Below, in pieces: positions 36,542 through 45,064 of a DNA stretch of 64,000 nt (position 1 is its first letter; each line of letters begins with the position of its first letter). Source of the DNA: JANQOZ01 sp045106555 (GTDB taxonomy: Bacteria; Pseudomonadota; Gammaproteobacteria; Xanthomonadales; SZUA-38). The stretch covers positions 62,001 to 126,000 of the forward strand of contig JBGCET010000035.1 in the NCBI GenBank assembly GCA_045106555.1, written 5' to 3'. Under the pieces are notes generated by a model, which saw nothing but the letters and a program-made list of their open reading frames with translations, ran no database searches and was not told the DNA's origin. The position numbers were made by a program, and so were the translations under genes.

Positions 36542-38062
36542 TCAGGCGCTTTGCGCTGATGAGCTTGGGTCGACGCCGCTGTTCACGCGGTAATATTCCA
36601 CCCCGGCATCAGCGAACTCAGGATCGTCTCTTAAGCCAACGCGATCCAGCAGAAAGCGCGTTGTCGCTGGCGGGGGACGCAGGCCTTCACATTCGCCGGT
36701 GTCGTGCAGAACCTCATATTGACGTTGTCCAAGATCGATGGGGTTTTGCAGAATATCGCTAAACCCGATGCGCCCAGCTGCAGCTTGCCAACCCTCGACG
36801 AGCCGGGCGGGAATAGCCTCAGCCGCGTCGCCGCTTCCGTAACCCACCAGCAGAACCTCGTCTCCAGTGTTCAAGCCGGGATGGTCGTCGAGCGGCGATG
36901 GGGCCGATTCTGCCGCCTGTTCCAGGCCTGCACCCAGCCATGCAGGCAGGGCTGCCGTGTAAAGATTGCCAATCTCCATCATCGCTGCCGAACCCAAAGC
37001 GAGAGGTTGCGAAATACTGCGCTGAAAAAAGGCATCCTTACGACTGGCTCGAATTACCTGCATTGTCAGCGGGTAGGGGTCTTCGTTTAGCCGGTTTTCT
37101 GCCACCAAGTGCAGAAGGTCGGGGGTCGCTGTTAGCTCGGCCTTCAAGGCTGCGCCCTCAACGCCTGCCAAAGCGGCAACCGCATTCAGGCTGTCAATGC
37201 CGGCGTCGTCGGCTGCCATCGCGCCAAGGACTGAGATGGCGAGACCCGTTTCCGGCATCCGCCGATAGGGCCGATGCATAAATACTGCGGCCAGGGAGGC
37301 CATATAGGCTTCCGGCGGCTGACCGCGGCGACGCCACAGGTCTCTCATCGCGGTAAGCGTCGCGTCCAAATAGCAGCTGGTGGAGTAGTGGCCGTTGAAC
37401 ACGGGAAAGTCTCGGCTTTGACCGAAGGGTCTGGGCGCTCGGGAACTGGCTTGGCTGACCGGCTTGCGAAAATCAATCTGGCGATAATCTGAGGCACTGC
37501 CCGCCCAGGGAAGCTTCAGTTCCAGCAGTTGCGGCTGTTTGCTCAGCAACATGGCAACCGCACCTGCGCCCTGAGTGGGCTCGCCGCTGCTGCCCCGGGC
37601 GTATTCCGCCACGTCTCCACAAACCACCAGCGCCAACGATTCTTCAGGTTCGCAGGCCAGAAACCGCGCTGCGCTCTTAATGCCGTAAACGCCGCCCAAG
37701 CAGGCGTGTTTGAACTCAGGGACCTCACAATGGCGACTAATGGGTGGCCGGCCCAGCTGAGGCAGTACTTGATTCAATAACCCCTTTACGACTACTGCGC
37801 CGGCCGAATTGTCGGTGCTGGATTCTGTGCCCAGGGCCAGGAAGCGGATTCGGTCGGTATCGACATCGTTGTTGATTATCAAACGAAGCGCTGCTTCCGC
37901 AGCCATGGTGTAGACATTTTCCCGCGGGCCTCGAACCCGAAAGCTGCTGCCTACGACTCCCTCAATTTTCCCGATGGGTTGCCCGTACCAGTCGCACCAG
38001 CGAGACAGGTCAACACGGTAGGGCGGGATGTAGGCGGCGATTGCACTGATGCCAGGAGCCAT
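36542..38062 (-). CDS. HMG-CoA-synthase-like condensing enzyme with C-terminal extension
   Basis: 506 residues. Thiolase-fold enzyme: N-terminus ISAIAAYIPPYRVD, general base Glu in MAAEAALR, catalytic Cys in EFKHACLGGVYG, His in FMHRPYRRMPE, and YGSGDAAEAIP near the end of the fold. This set is that of 3-hydroxy-3-methylglutaryl-CoA synthases, not of KAS or thiolases. About 90 residues follow the fold. HMG-CoA synthases are uncommon in gammaproteobacteria except in polyketide clusters; no polyketide synthase is near. Lies in one unit with CoA transferase 2 and the GntR regulator. Confidence 0.78.
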   Translation of the reverse strand: MAPGISAIAAYIPPYRVDLSRWCDWYGQPIGKIEGVVGSSFRVRGPRENVYTMAAEAALRLIINNDVDTDRIRFLALGTESSTDNSAGAVVVKGLLNQVLPQLGRPPISRHCEVPEFKHACLGGVYGIKSAARFLACEPEESLALVVCGDVAEYARGSSGEPTQGAGAVAMLLSKQPQLLELKLPWAGSASDYRQIDFRKPVSQASSRAPRPFGQSRDFPVFNGHYSTSCYLDATLTAMRDLWRRRGQPPEAYMASLAAVFMHRPYRRMPETGLAISVLGAMAADDAGIDSLNAVAALAGVEGAALKAELTATPDLLHLVAENRLNEDPYPLTMQVIRASRKDAFFQRSISQPLALGSAAMMEIGNLYTAALPAWLGAGLEQAAESAPSPLDDHPGLNTGDEVLLVGYGSGDAAEAIPARLVEGWQAAAGRIGFSDILQNPIDLGQRQYEVLHDTGECEGLRPPPATTRFLLDRVGLRDDPEFADAGVEYYRVNSGVDPSSSAQSA

Positions 38063-38114
38063 AATTCTTATTCTGTTTGGACGGTGACCCAGTATGCCGT
38101 ACCCCGCGTCGGGT

Positions 38115-39344
38115 TTAAATCACACCGTCTTCCGCCAGTTTCTCGATTTGCTCCAGCGTGTAGCCCAACATGTCTGTGAGCACCGTCTGATTGTGTTGAC
38201 CCAGTTCCGGCCCAGGACTGTGGACCGCACCGGGGGTCAACGATAGCTTTGGCGCGACATTTTGCATTTTCAGTTCGCCAAGTTCAGGGTGCATCACCTT
38301 GATAATGGCTTCTCTTGCCTTAAAATGAGGATCTTCGAGCATTTCCGGAGCGCGGTATATTTTACCCACCGGCACCCCGTGCTCTTCCATCATGTTGACC
38401 AGCGTGTCGGCATCAAAGGTTCGGGTCCAGTCGGACACCATTTCATCCAGTTCTACCTGCACGGCGCCGCGGGCCGCGTGAGTGGCGTAACGCTCGTTCT
38501 CAGCCAGCTCAGGTTGGCCCATGGCGGCGGCAAGGCGTTTGAATACGGTGTCCTGATTGGCCGCAATGAGAATCATTTTGTCATCAGCCGTGGGATAAAC
38601 GTTGGACGGGGCGACGTTGGGTAGGATGGCCCCCGTTCGTTCTCGTATGTAGCCGGTTTTATCGTATTCGGTGACCAGCGACTCCATCATGTTGAGGACG
38701 GCTTCGTAAATGGCTGAGTCCACCATTTGGCCCTCTCCGGTCTGGTTTTTGTGATGCAGGGCAGCCAATGCGCCAACGGTGGCGAAGGTCGCCGCCAGGG
38801 AATCGCCAATGCTGATACCCATGCGACTGGGAGGGGAGGAGGGGTCCCCGCAAACATAGCGCAGGCCGCCCATCGCCTCGCCAATTGAACCGTAGCCGGC
38901 GCGCTTTGAGTAGGGGCCGGTCTGTCCCTGGCCAGAGACCCGAATCATGATGATGCCAGGATTAATTTCCTTGAGCTGCTCGTAGCCCAGGTTCCACTTT
39001 TCCATGGTGCCCGGGCGAAAGTTCTCCAGCACAAAGTCTGCTTGAGCCACCAGTTCCCGCACGATGGCCTGTCCTTCGGCGACGCGCAAATTGACCGTTA
39101 CCGATTTCTTGTTGCGTGCCACAACCGGCCACCAAAGGGATTTACCGTGAGCCTTTTCCTGCCCCCAAACACGCATGGGGTCACCCACTCCGGGCGCTTC
39201 AAGCTTGATCACCTCGGCCCCCATGTCCCCCAGCAGTTGGCCGCAGAAAGGCCCGGCAAGCAATGTCCCCATTTCAATGACACGAAGTCCTTTCAGCGGG
39301 CCGCTGGGGCCGGTGGCTTGGGTCGATTCAGTCATCGGGTTCAT
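38115..39344 (-). CDS. Class III CoA transferase 2 (CaiB/BaiF family)
   Basis: 409 residues (Met4 is an alternative start). Signatures: LKGLRVIEMGTLLAGPFCGQ, LLGDMGAEVIKLE, NKKSVTVNLR, FVLENFRPGTMEKW and the Asp in ISIGDSLAATF. The N-terminal half looks closest to the branch that includes succinate-hydroxymethylglutarate CoA transferase, an impression from memory. First gene of the minus-strand unit ending with the regulator; its start region faces the second HMG-CoA-lyase-like gene across an operator. Confidence 0.88.
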   Translation of the reverse strand: MNPMTESTQATGPSGPLKGLRVIEMGTLLAGPFCGQLLGDMGAEVIKLEAPGVGDPMRVWGQEKAHGKSLWWPVVARNKKSVTVNLRVAEGQAIVRELVAQADFVLENFRPGTMEKWNLGYEQLKEINPGIIMIRVSGQGQTGPYSKRAGYGSIGEAMGGLRYVCGDPSSPPSRMGISIGDSLAATFATVGALAALHHKNQTGEGQMVDSAIYEAVLNMMESLVTEYDKTGYIRERTGAILPNVAPSNVYPTADDKMILIAANQDTVFKRLAAAMGQPELAENERYATHAARGAVQVELDEMVSDWTRTFDADTLVNMMEEHGVPVGKIYRAPEMLEDPHFKAREAIIKVMHPELGELKMQNVAPKLSLTPGAVHSPGPELGQHNQTVLTDMLGYTLEQIEKLAEDGVI

Positions 39345-39391
39345 CCATCACGTTAGGGGACTGTTTTATAAGCTGCGTGGCACCGCCCGTC

Positions 39392-39419
39392 AAATGTCCA
39401 GACATTTCCAAGGTATACT
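39392..39419 (+). promoter_or_regulatory. Operator palindrome and -10 box in front of HMG-CoA-lyase-like gene 2
   Basis: Near-perfect palindrome AAATGTCCAGACATTT at 39392-39407 followed, six bases later, by TATACT at 39414-39419. The same arrangement (AAATGTCCGGACATTT, then TATACT) occurs at 42374-42399. The palindrome falls between the -35 and -10 positions of the plus-strand promoter, a repressor placement, and lies 48 bases from the start of CoA transferase 2, so both directions could be controlled. Confidence 0.7.
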
Positions 39420-39468
39420 TGATTCGCATAGCTAATCGCTGATGGCGAGCCCAGTCAGGAGGATCAAG

Positions 39469-40374
39469 GTGAGTTTTATCGAGGTTGTTGAGGTAGGTCC
39501 CAGGGACGGACTGCAGTCCGAACCGGAAATCGTATCCACTGCGGACAAAGCACAGTTTGTGCGCCGCTCTTTGGACGCCGGAATCCGGCGCCTTGAAGTC
39601 ACCAGTTTTGTGCATCCCAAACGGGTGCCGCAAATGGCTGACGCCGAAGATTTGATGGCCGAGCTTACGAAATTGGACGATTCCTGTTTTATTGGGCTGG
39701 CACTGAACGAGCGCGGTGTGCAGCGAGCGCTGGACGCCGGTGTGGATGAAATTGGCTTCGTGGTGGTCGCCAGCAATACCTTCAATCTGAAGAACCAGGG
39801 CGTGACCTCCGAAGAGTCGGTGGCCGCGTTTGGTCGAGTCTGTGAAATGGCCCAAGCTGCCGGTACGCCGGTGAGCTTGACCCTGTCCGCCGCCTGGGGC
39901 TGTCCCTTCGAAGGGTTGGTTGAGCAATCCCGAGTACTGGAATTACTCGACCTGTGTCTGCCTTATGGCCCCAGTGAAATTGGCTTGGCCGATACCATCG
40001 GTGTCGCTGTACCCAAGGATGTCATCTCCCTGGTGCATAGCGTGAAAAAAGCGGCCGGCGATTTGCCGGTGCGTTGCCATTTCCATAACACCCGCAACAC
40101 AGGTATCGCCAACGCCCTGGCCGCGGCGGAAGCGGGCTCCCAGCGATTGGACGCCAGTACCGGCGGTATTGGCGGATGTCCATTTGCCCCGGCGGCGACC
40201 GGCAACATTGCTATGGAGGACATGCTGTACGCCCTGCACAATTCTGGATTTGAGACTGGCGTTGACTTGGCCCAGGTGCTGGAAACGGCCGCCTGGTTAG
40301 ATCAGGTGATGGGCAAACCCGTACCCAGCATGTTGTCCCGCGCCGGCGATTTTCAGTTCGAAAAACGCGCCTGA
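39469..40374 (+). CDS. HMG-CoA-lyase-like protein 2
   Basis: 301 residues from GTG 39469, chosen because a full AGGAGG lies six bases upstream and the family N-terminus (EVVEVGPRDGLQ) begins at once; an ATG at 39442 has no such site. Same residues as the paralogue at 33497: GPRDGLQ, HFHNTRN and the Cys loop GGIGGCPFAPAATGN. Differences in substrate loops (AAWGCPFEG against AFGCTIEG) suggest that the two act on different CoA esters. Confidence 0.8.
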   Translation: MSFIEVVEVGPRDGLQSEPEIVSTADKAQFVRRSLDAGIRRLEVTSFVHPKRVPQMADAEDLMAELTKLDDSCFIGLALNERGVQRALDAGVDEIGFVVVASNTFNLKNQGVTSEESVAAFGRVCEMAQAAGTPVSLTLSAAWGCPFEGLVEQSRVLELLDLCLPYGPSEIGLADTIGVAVPKDVISLVHSVKKAAGDLPVRCHFHNTRNTGIANALAAAEAGSQRLDASTGGIGGCPFAPAATGNIAMEDMLYALHNSGFETGVDLAQVLETAAWLDQVMGKPVPSMLSRAGDFQFEKRA

Positions 40375-40421
40375 AGATCACCCTTTTTTGAGATTCCCTT
40401 TTTACTGAACAAGGAACCGCA

Positions 40422-41225
40422 ATGCCCACCGTCAACGTCAACAATCACGATATGTACTACGAGATCATCGGTGAAGGCGATCCCGCCATTTGCATGGGAG
40501 GGTGGGGAACTTACTGTCACGGCAATGAAGGCAATCTTGCCAAGGGGTTAACCGATAAATTCCAGACCCTGCTCATCGATTATCGTGGAGTGGGAGACTC
40601 CACCGACGACCTGTCCCAACCTGCCACCATGAAAATGCACGCCCAGGACGTCATGGAACTACTGGACCATCTTGGTTGGACCAATGTTCATTTCATCGGC
40701 CTTGTCGGCATGGGCGCCTGCGTCGCCCAGGAAGTGGCAATCCAGCGACCGGAGCTGGTGCGTTCCATGGTAAACATGGGCTGCTGGGCTGCCGTTGACG
40801 ACATGCTTAAAGACCAGCTGGAATTATTTCGCGATGTCCACCGCGACATGGGCTTTGAGGCGTTTCAGAAACTGGTTTGCTGTTATTCTTTTCGCAACGA
40901 TTTTTACAATAAAAACCGTTCCCGCTTGCTGGCGCCCAGCGGTCCCTGGTCAGAACTCGTTGGCCGCCAAACCACCCACGCCCGCCTTGTTGATGCCTGT
41001 ATTAGCCACGACGTGCGCGACCAGTTGGACCAAATCACCGCCCCAACGTTATTGGTTCACTCAGGCATGGACGTCATTACTACACCGAAATACACCCGGG
41101 AAATTGAGTCGCTGATTCCAACCGCAACGGGCGTAGACATGCCTGAAGTGGCCCATGTAGTGGCGGGCAAGGAACAGAAAATTGCCTTCTGCGACATTCT
41201 GTTTTCCTTCCTGGATAAGCACTAG
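40422..41225 (+). CDS. Alpha/beta-hydrolase-fold protein lacking the nucleophile serine
   Basis: 267 residues. The fold is complete: MGGWGTYCHGNEG at the oxyanion site, DYRGVGDS turn, LLVHSGMDVIT with the acid, and PEVAHVV with the His. The nucleophile elbow, normally Gly-x-Ser-x-Gly, reads GLVGMGACVAQ, so no Ser is present (Gly96 at the expected place). It could catalyse a serine-independent reaction as some cofactor-free dioxygenases and lyases of this fold do, or be inactive. Starts 47 bases after the lyase-like gene, same strand. Confidence 0.72.
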   Translation: MPTVNVNNHDMYYEIIGEGDPAICMGGWGTYCHGNEGNLAKGLTDKFQTLLIDYRGVGDSTDDLSQPATMKMHAQDVMELLDHLGWTNVHFIGLVGMGACVAQEVAIQRPELVRSMVNMGCWAAVDDMLKDQLELFRDVHRDMGFEAFQKLVCCYSFRNDFYNKNRSRLLAPSGPWSELVGRQTTHARLVDACISHDVRDQLDQITAPTLLVHSGMDVITTPKYTREIESLIPTATGVDMPEVAHVVAGKEQKIAFCDILFSFLDKH

Positions 41226-41250
41226 AAACGGTCAGCCAACGACCGAGGCG

Positions 41251-41328
41251 GGGTCGAGCCCTAGGCCTTTGAAGGGAAACAAAGCGGACCGCAAGAGGCT
41301 ATTCCTTCAAAGGCCTAGGGCTCGGCCC
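41251..41328. repeat. Long inverted repeat in intergenic space (REP- or terminator-like)
   Basis: Arms of 25 bp at 41251-41275 and 41304-41328 match as reverse complements in 24 of 25 positions (core GAGCCCTAGGCCTTTGAAGG) with a 28-base loop. It lies 25 bases after the hydrolase gene and before the convergent DMT transporter gene. The stem is GC-rich, with no T run after it. It could be a bidirectional transcript-end structure or a copy of a dispersed palindromic element; only one copy is in the window. Confidence 0.75.
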
Positions 41329-41451
41329 TGCCGTCCCGGAGTGCGGGTTTTGAATCGTAGGGTCGGTAGTGGGGGAGTAGCCGGAGGTCTTTGGTCGATC
41401 CCATGATGCGTCGTTTGTTGGCCGCTCTGTTCGGTTTTTGTGGTTCACCAT

Positions 41452-42336
41452 TTACGCTCGACTTTTTTTTCGTTCCAGCAACCACACGCCGAGCACAATC
41501 ATCGCGCTGCCTGCCAACTGCAATGGGTGCATGGCCTCGCCCAGAATAAGCCATGCCATCATTACCGTCGCCGCAGGACCCAAGGTGCTGATCATGCCGC
41601 CGCGGGTGGCGCCGATCTTCGCCACGCCTTGACCCATGAGTACCAGCGGCAACACGGTGACACCGATCACCATCAGCGCCATCAACCACCAGAAGGTTGC
41701 GGTTTGCTGGGCCAGGTCGGACAGATTGGCATTGATCAGAAAATGCGCAGCAAATCCAAGACCAGCCGCCGTCATGGCCCAGGTGGTGAACTGAAGGGAA
41801 CCCATTAAAGGCCCATAGCGACCATTAATCAGATAAAACGCGGCGACACCTACGGCAGCGATCATGACCAGTCCTGCGCCGAGTAAGTTGCCTTTCAGTA
41901 GCTCCCCGTCGAAGGCGCCCACAGCAAGCATCACGCCCAAATAGGTCAGCAGCAGCGACCAGCCAGTGGCGGCGGAGGGCAAGCGGCGAGTGCGTAAAAC
42001 CTCGAAGCTGACAATCAGGATTGGGTAACTGAACAGGATCACTCGTTCCAACGACGCGTCAATCAGTGTCAGCGCATAGAAATCCACGTAAGCACCCACG
42101 TAGTAGCTCAGAAACCCCATGACCATTGCAATGGCCACGTGACGGGGATTCACCGCGAACATGGGCTTCAGGCCGACTTTATATACGGCCCAACCCCAGA
42201 AGCCGAAGATGGCAATGACGGATCGAACAGAAGCCACCATCGTGGCGTCGGCCCCTTGGGCATACATCAGCTTTGCCACAATGCCTTTCGCTGAAAGCAG
42301 AAAGGCGCCTAGGGCGACACAGATGACCCAAATCAT
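41452..42336 (-). CDS. DMT-superfamily (EamA) transporter
   Basis: About 294 residues with ten membrane segments in two EamA repeats (second ending GATRGGMISTLGPAATVMMA, WLILGEAMHPLQLAG). A longer frame starts at 42387, but that ATG lies inside the operator palindrome at 42374-42389 and the added residues are not family-like, so ATG 42336 is preferred; no clear ribosome site precedes either. May import the pathway substrate or export an intermediate. Divergent from the flavin monooxygenase gene. Confidence 0.75.
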   Translation of the reverse strand: MIWVICVALGAFLLSAKGIVAKLMYAQGADATMVASVRSVIAIFGFWGWAVYKVGLKPMFAVNPRHVAIAMVMGFLSYYVGAYVDFYALTLIDASLERVILFSYPILIVSFEVLRTRRLPSAATGWSLLLTYLGVMLAVGAFDGELLKGNLLGAGLVMIAAVGVAAFYLINGRYGPLMGSLQFTTWAMTAAGLGFAAHFLINANLSDLAQQTATFWWLMALMVIGVTVLPLVLMGQGVAKIGATRGGMISTLGPAATVMMAWLILGEAMHPLQLAGSAMIVLGVWLLERKKSRA

Positions 42337-42373
42337 AGCGCCGTTGTCGGCGGGTTCGGGGCCAGGGGTTTTT

Positions 42374-42399
42374 AAATGTCCGGACATTTAATCTATACT
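42374..42399 (+). promoter_or_regulatory. Operator palindrome and -10 box in front of the flavin monooxygenase gene
   Basis: Perfect 16-bp palindrome AAATGTCCGGACATTT at 42374-42389, then TATACT at 42394-42399. It repeats the element at 39392-39419 with one change in the palindrome. The placement, between -35 and -10 of the plus-strand promoter and close to the divergent transporter start, suggests a repressor site serving both genes. Confidence 0.75.
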
Positions 42400-42448
42400 C
42401 GCCGATAGTGACGCAACAATCCAACTAAAACGTAAGGGAGAGGCACCG

Positions 42449-43792
42449 ATGACCGACCGCTCAATGGCCCTCGTAGGGTTTGTGCAGGCGCAGAATTGCT
42501 CCAATTATGCGGCCTCTTGGAGGCATCCGGAGGCCGACCACGGGTTTTTGTCGCTGCAATACTATCAGCGAATCGCCAGCACCTTGGAGCAGGGCAAATT
42601 TCAGCTGATGTTCTTTGACGATCGTCTCGCCATGCCGGATATTTTTGAGGGCAATCACGCGGAATCGGTGCGCAACGGGGTCCGAGTGGTGAAGCTTGAT
42701 CCTATGGTGGTTCTTTCAACGCTGGCTGCCGGCACTAAGCGCCTGGGGTTAGGTGCCACCATGTCCACCTCCTACTATCCACCATTCCACGTGGCCCGGT
42801 CCTTTGCCACCCTGGATCATATGAGTCAGGGGCGCGCCGGCTGGAACGTGGTGACCTCACTGAACGATTCCGAGGCCTGGAACATGGGTGCAACCGAGTC
42901 GATTGCCCATGACACCCGCTACGACCGCTCCGATGAGTTCATGGAAGTGGTTCTTGGGCACTGGAATGCCTGGGAGAAAGACGCCTTAACACTGGACCGC
43001 AACAGCGGAGAGTTTGCCAACCCGGACAAAGTCTCTCGGCTTGACCATGTGGGCGAGTATTTTCGTTCCCGTGGGCCTCACACAGTGCCCCAGACGCCTC
43101 AGGGTCATCCGCTGGTTATTCAGGCGGGGCAAAGTGGTCGAGGGCGTCAGTTCGCCTTGCAATGGGCAGAGCTGATTTTCGCCATCTTCCCTAATCTGGA
43201 TTTCGCCAAGCGAGTTTACGGCGAAATTGTGGCCCAGGCCGATACCAGCGGCCGAGATCCCGCATCGTTTCGAGTGACACCTTTGATTTATCCCATTGTG
43301 GCGGAGAGCCAGGCGGAAGCTGAAGACAAGGCGGCGCTGGTGGAATCTCTTGCCAAGCCTATCGACGGGTTAGCGTTGTTATCTGAAGCCATGAACTTTG
43401 ATTTTGGCAGCAAACCTTTAGATCAGCCTTTCAGTGATGATGATCTCGAGGCCATCAGTGGTCTGCGTTCGATCTACGATCGTGTTGTCAAACTGTCGGG
43501 CAAGAGCCATCCGACGGTGGCTGAATTCGTCAAATTCAGTGGTCGGGGCACCATCAAGGAAGCGCCAAACTTCGTCGGCTCGGCAGCTCAGGTGGCTGAC
43601 GGGCTCGAGCAGTGGTTTACTGAAGGCGCTTGTGATGGGTTTGTGGTTGGTGCCAGCCATGTGCCGGGTTCATACGCGGATTTCGTGAAATTGGTGGTGC
43701 CGGAGCTTCAGAAACGCGGATTGTTTCACCAAGACTATGCTGGTCCCACCTTGCGCGAAAACCTGGGTTTCAGCGGTTATCGGGAGCCGTAA
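42449..43792 (+). CDS. Flavin-dependent monooxygenase, NtaA/SnaA/DszA family
   Basis: 447 residues. Luciferase-like TIM barrel with the family patterns FQLMFFDDRLAMPD, LDPMVVLSTLAAGTKRLGLG, TMSTSYYPPFHVARSFATLD, GRAGWNVVTS, and VIQAGQSGRGRQFA. Uses reduced FMN from a separate reductase to oxidise C-S, C-N or similar bonds (dibenzothiophene sulfone, nitrilotriacetate and dimethyl sulfide are known substrates). No flavin reductase gene is next to it. Controlled by a palindrome also found at 39392, which ties it to the CoA pathway genes. Confidence 0.85.
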   Translation: MTDRSMALVGFVQAQNCSNYAASWRHPEADHGFLSLQYYQRIASTLEQGKFQLMFFDDRLAMPDIFEGNHAESVRNGVRVVKLDPMVVLSTLAAGTKRLGLGATMSTSYYPPFHVARSFATLDHMSQGRAGWNVVTSLNDSEAWNMGATESIAHDTRYDRSDEFMEVVLGHWNAWEKDALTLDRNSGEFANPDKVSRLDHVGEYFRSRGPHTVPQTPQGHPLVIQAGQSGRGRQFALQWAELIFAIFPNLDFAKRVYGEIVAQADTSGRDPASFRVTPLIYPIVAESQAEAEDKAALVESLAKPIDGLALLSEAMNFDFGSKPLDQPFSDDDLEAISGLRSIYDRVVKLSGKSHPTVAEFVKFSGRGTIKEAPNFVGSAAQVADGLEQWFTEGACDGFVVGASHVPGSYADFVKLVVPELQKRGLFHQDYAGPTLRENLGFSGYREP

Positions 43793-45064
43793 ACAGAGAA
43801 GGCTGCCCAGTAAAACAGGTGGCTGCGGTCCGCGCTGAAACCGCTGCGGATTCGCTGCATCAGCGATGGCCTGAGAAAGGCTAGCTGAGCCTTGCGCAGG
43901 GCAGCCACGTCGTCAACGCCGACGGCGCGAAAGCGGTAAAAATTGCCCACCAAGCGGGCTGTGGCTCGGTCGGACACTGGCCATAGACTGGCCATAGACT
44001 GGCCGTCACTCGACGCGCGCCGGCAATGCTGAAGGCTCGTGTCAGTCCCCTTAAACCCTCCCCTGGGGCACCCTGGCCCAGGGCGGTAGCGCAGCCAGAC
44101 AAGGCGACCAGCTGCGCTTTTAAATTCAGGTTTTCAAGCACTTCCCAGGCCATTAATCGGCCATCGTGATGATCATCAGCGCTCAACTGCAGAAACGACT
44201 CCATGGGCGGATTCACCTGGATAACCGCGTGGGCGGCAACATGTAATACGCCGGCATCACGCGCGCTTTCGCGCAGGTTGCTTTCGCTGGCTTGCTCGTC
44301 GAGAAACACCTCGGCTGAAGCAAACAAACTGGCGATTTGCTCGACCTCCAGCCGTGTGCCGGGCAACGCTTGCATGGGGGTCTGCACTCCGCTGCAATTA
44401 GCGCCTGTTCAAGGGCTTTGTTGCTGTTGGTGCCAGCGCCCGGTACACCCATCGACACTTTGACCTGATTGGCGGCGCCCTTGAGCTGCCGCCGAGATAG
44501 CGGCAGCGAGTGATAGGTGAGTTTGCCGTTGGCTGTGACCACAAAGGTGTCCATATGGTTCTGTTGAGCAATAAAGCTGACGAGCGCGTTCCCAGCAACG
44601 CCAAAAAGCTCTGGACACGATAGCGTTCGGAAACTTCGAACGCCTCTTGAGTGTTTCCCGCTGCCAGCTCAGCCTCCATAGGGCGCCAGAAAAAGTGGCT
44701 GTAATATTGGCGAAACGTACTGATAGCGTCATCGCCACCGCCCTGGGTGAGGTGTCAACTTCCGAAGGCAGACTGGTAATGCCCCACAAGCCCGCTGGCA
44801 AGTCGAGTGTCAGGGCTTCGCCATCCCGTAACAGGCTGATGCTGGCACCTTCCAAACGAGTGTGCACCTGTTCTGCCAGCAGTGCGTCAAAAGGCGACCG
44901 AAACGTGCCTTTGCTGGTGCCCTGTTGCCACGCAAGAAGAGCATCGTGTACCTGTTTGCCAGCGCGCTCCGCCGCTAAACCGAGTGTTACTCGGGTTACG
45001 GATATCTAGGCGAGTGCCAACGCGCCGGCCAGCAGCAGTGCTGCGCCGATACCGGTCGCGATTC
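43777..45064 (-). pseudogene. Decayed CHAT-domain (caspase-like) gene
   Basis: Downstream of an ECF sigma and anti-sigma pair. The remnant opens with an export-like stretch (RIATGIGAALLLAGALALA), then a TAG at about 45010-45008, then pieces of one CHAT protein in successive frames: DLPAGLWGITSLPSEV; MEAELAAGNTQEAFEVSERY; VVTANGKLTYHSLPLSRRQL; the catalytic His (LHVAAHAV) and Cys (LSGCATALG); and a final YWAAFSVYG. Four shifts occur near 44755, 44580, 44390 and 43990; the last comes from an 11-bp tandem duplication. The TPR region normally found before CHAT is mostly absent. No functional product is expected. Confidence 0.85.
43976..43997. repeat. 11-bp tandem duplication causing a frameshift
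   Basis: ACTGGCCATAG occurs twice head to tail (43976-43986, 43987-43997), followed by a partial third copy ACTGGCC. Removing one copy restores the CHAT reading frame (TASLWPV then SDRATARL). Typical of replication slippage. Confidence 0.9.

Noticed and set aside
36559..37281. Plus-strand open frames across the HMG-CoA-synthase-like gene
   Set aside because: Antisense shadows with Arg/Ser/Pro-rich sequence; the minus-strand frame carries all family motifs.
41315..41689. Open frame of 124 codons on the minus strand across the DMT transporter's C-terminus
   Set aside because: Out-of-frame overlap with the EamA transporter, Arg/Gly-rich composition and no family pattern; it is a shadow.
42337..42387. 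N-terminal extension of the DMT transporter from ATG 42387
   Set aside because: The ATG lies within the operator palindrome and the added residues (rich in Pro and Gly) are not like the family's first membrane segment.
43976..44004. Short CRISPR-like or satellite repeat
   Set aside because: Only two full 11-bp copies and one partial copy without spacers; it is a simple slippage duplication inside a pseudogene.
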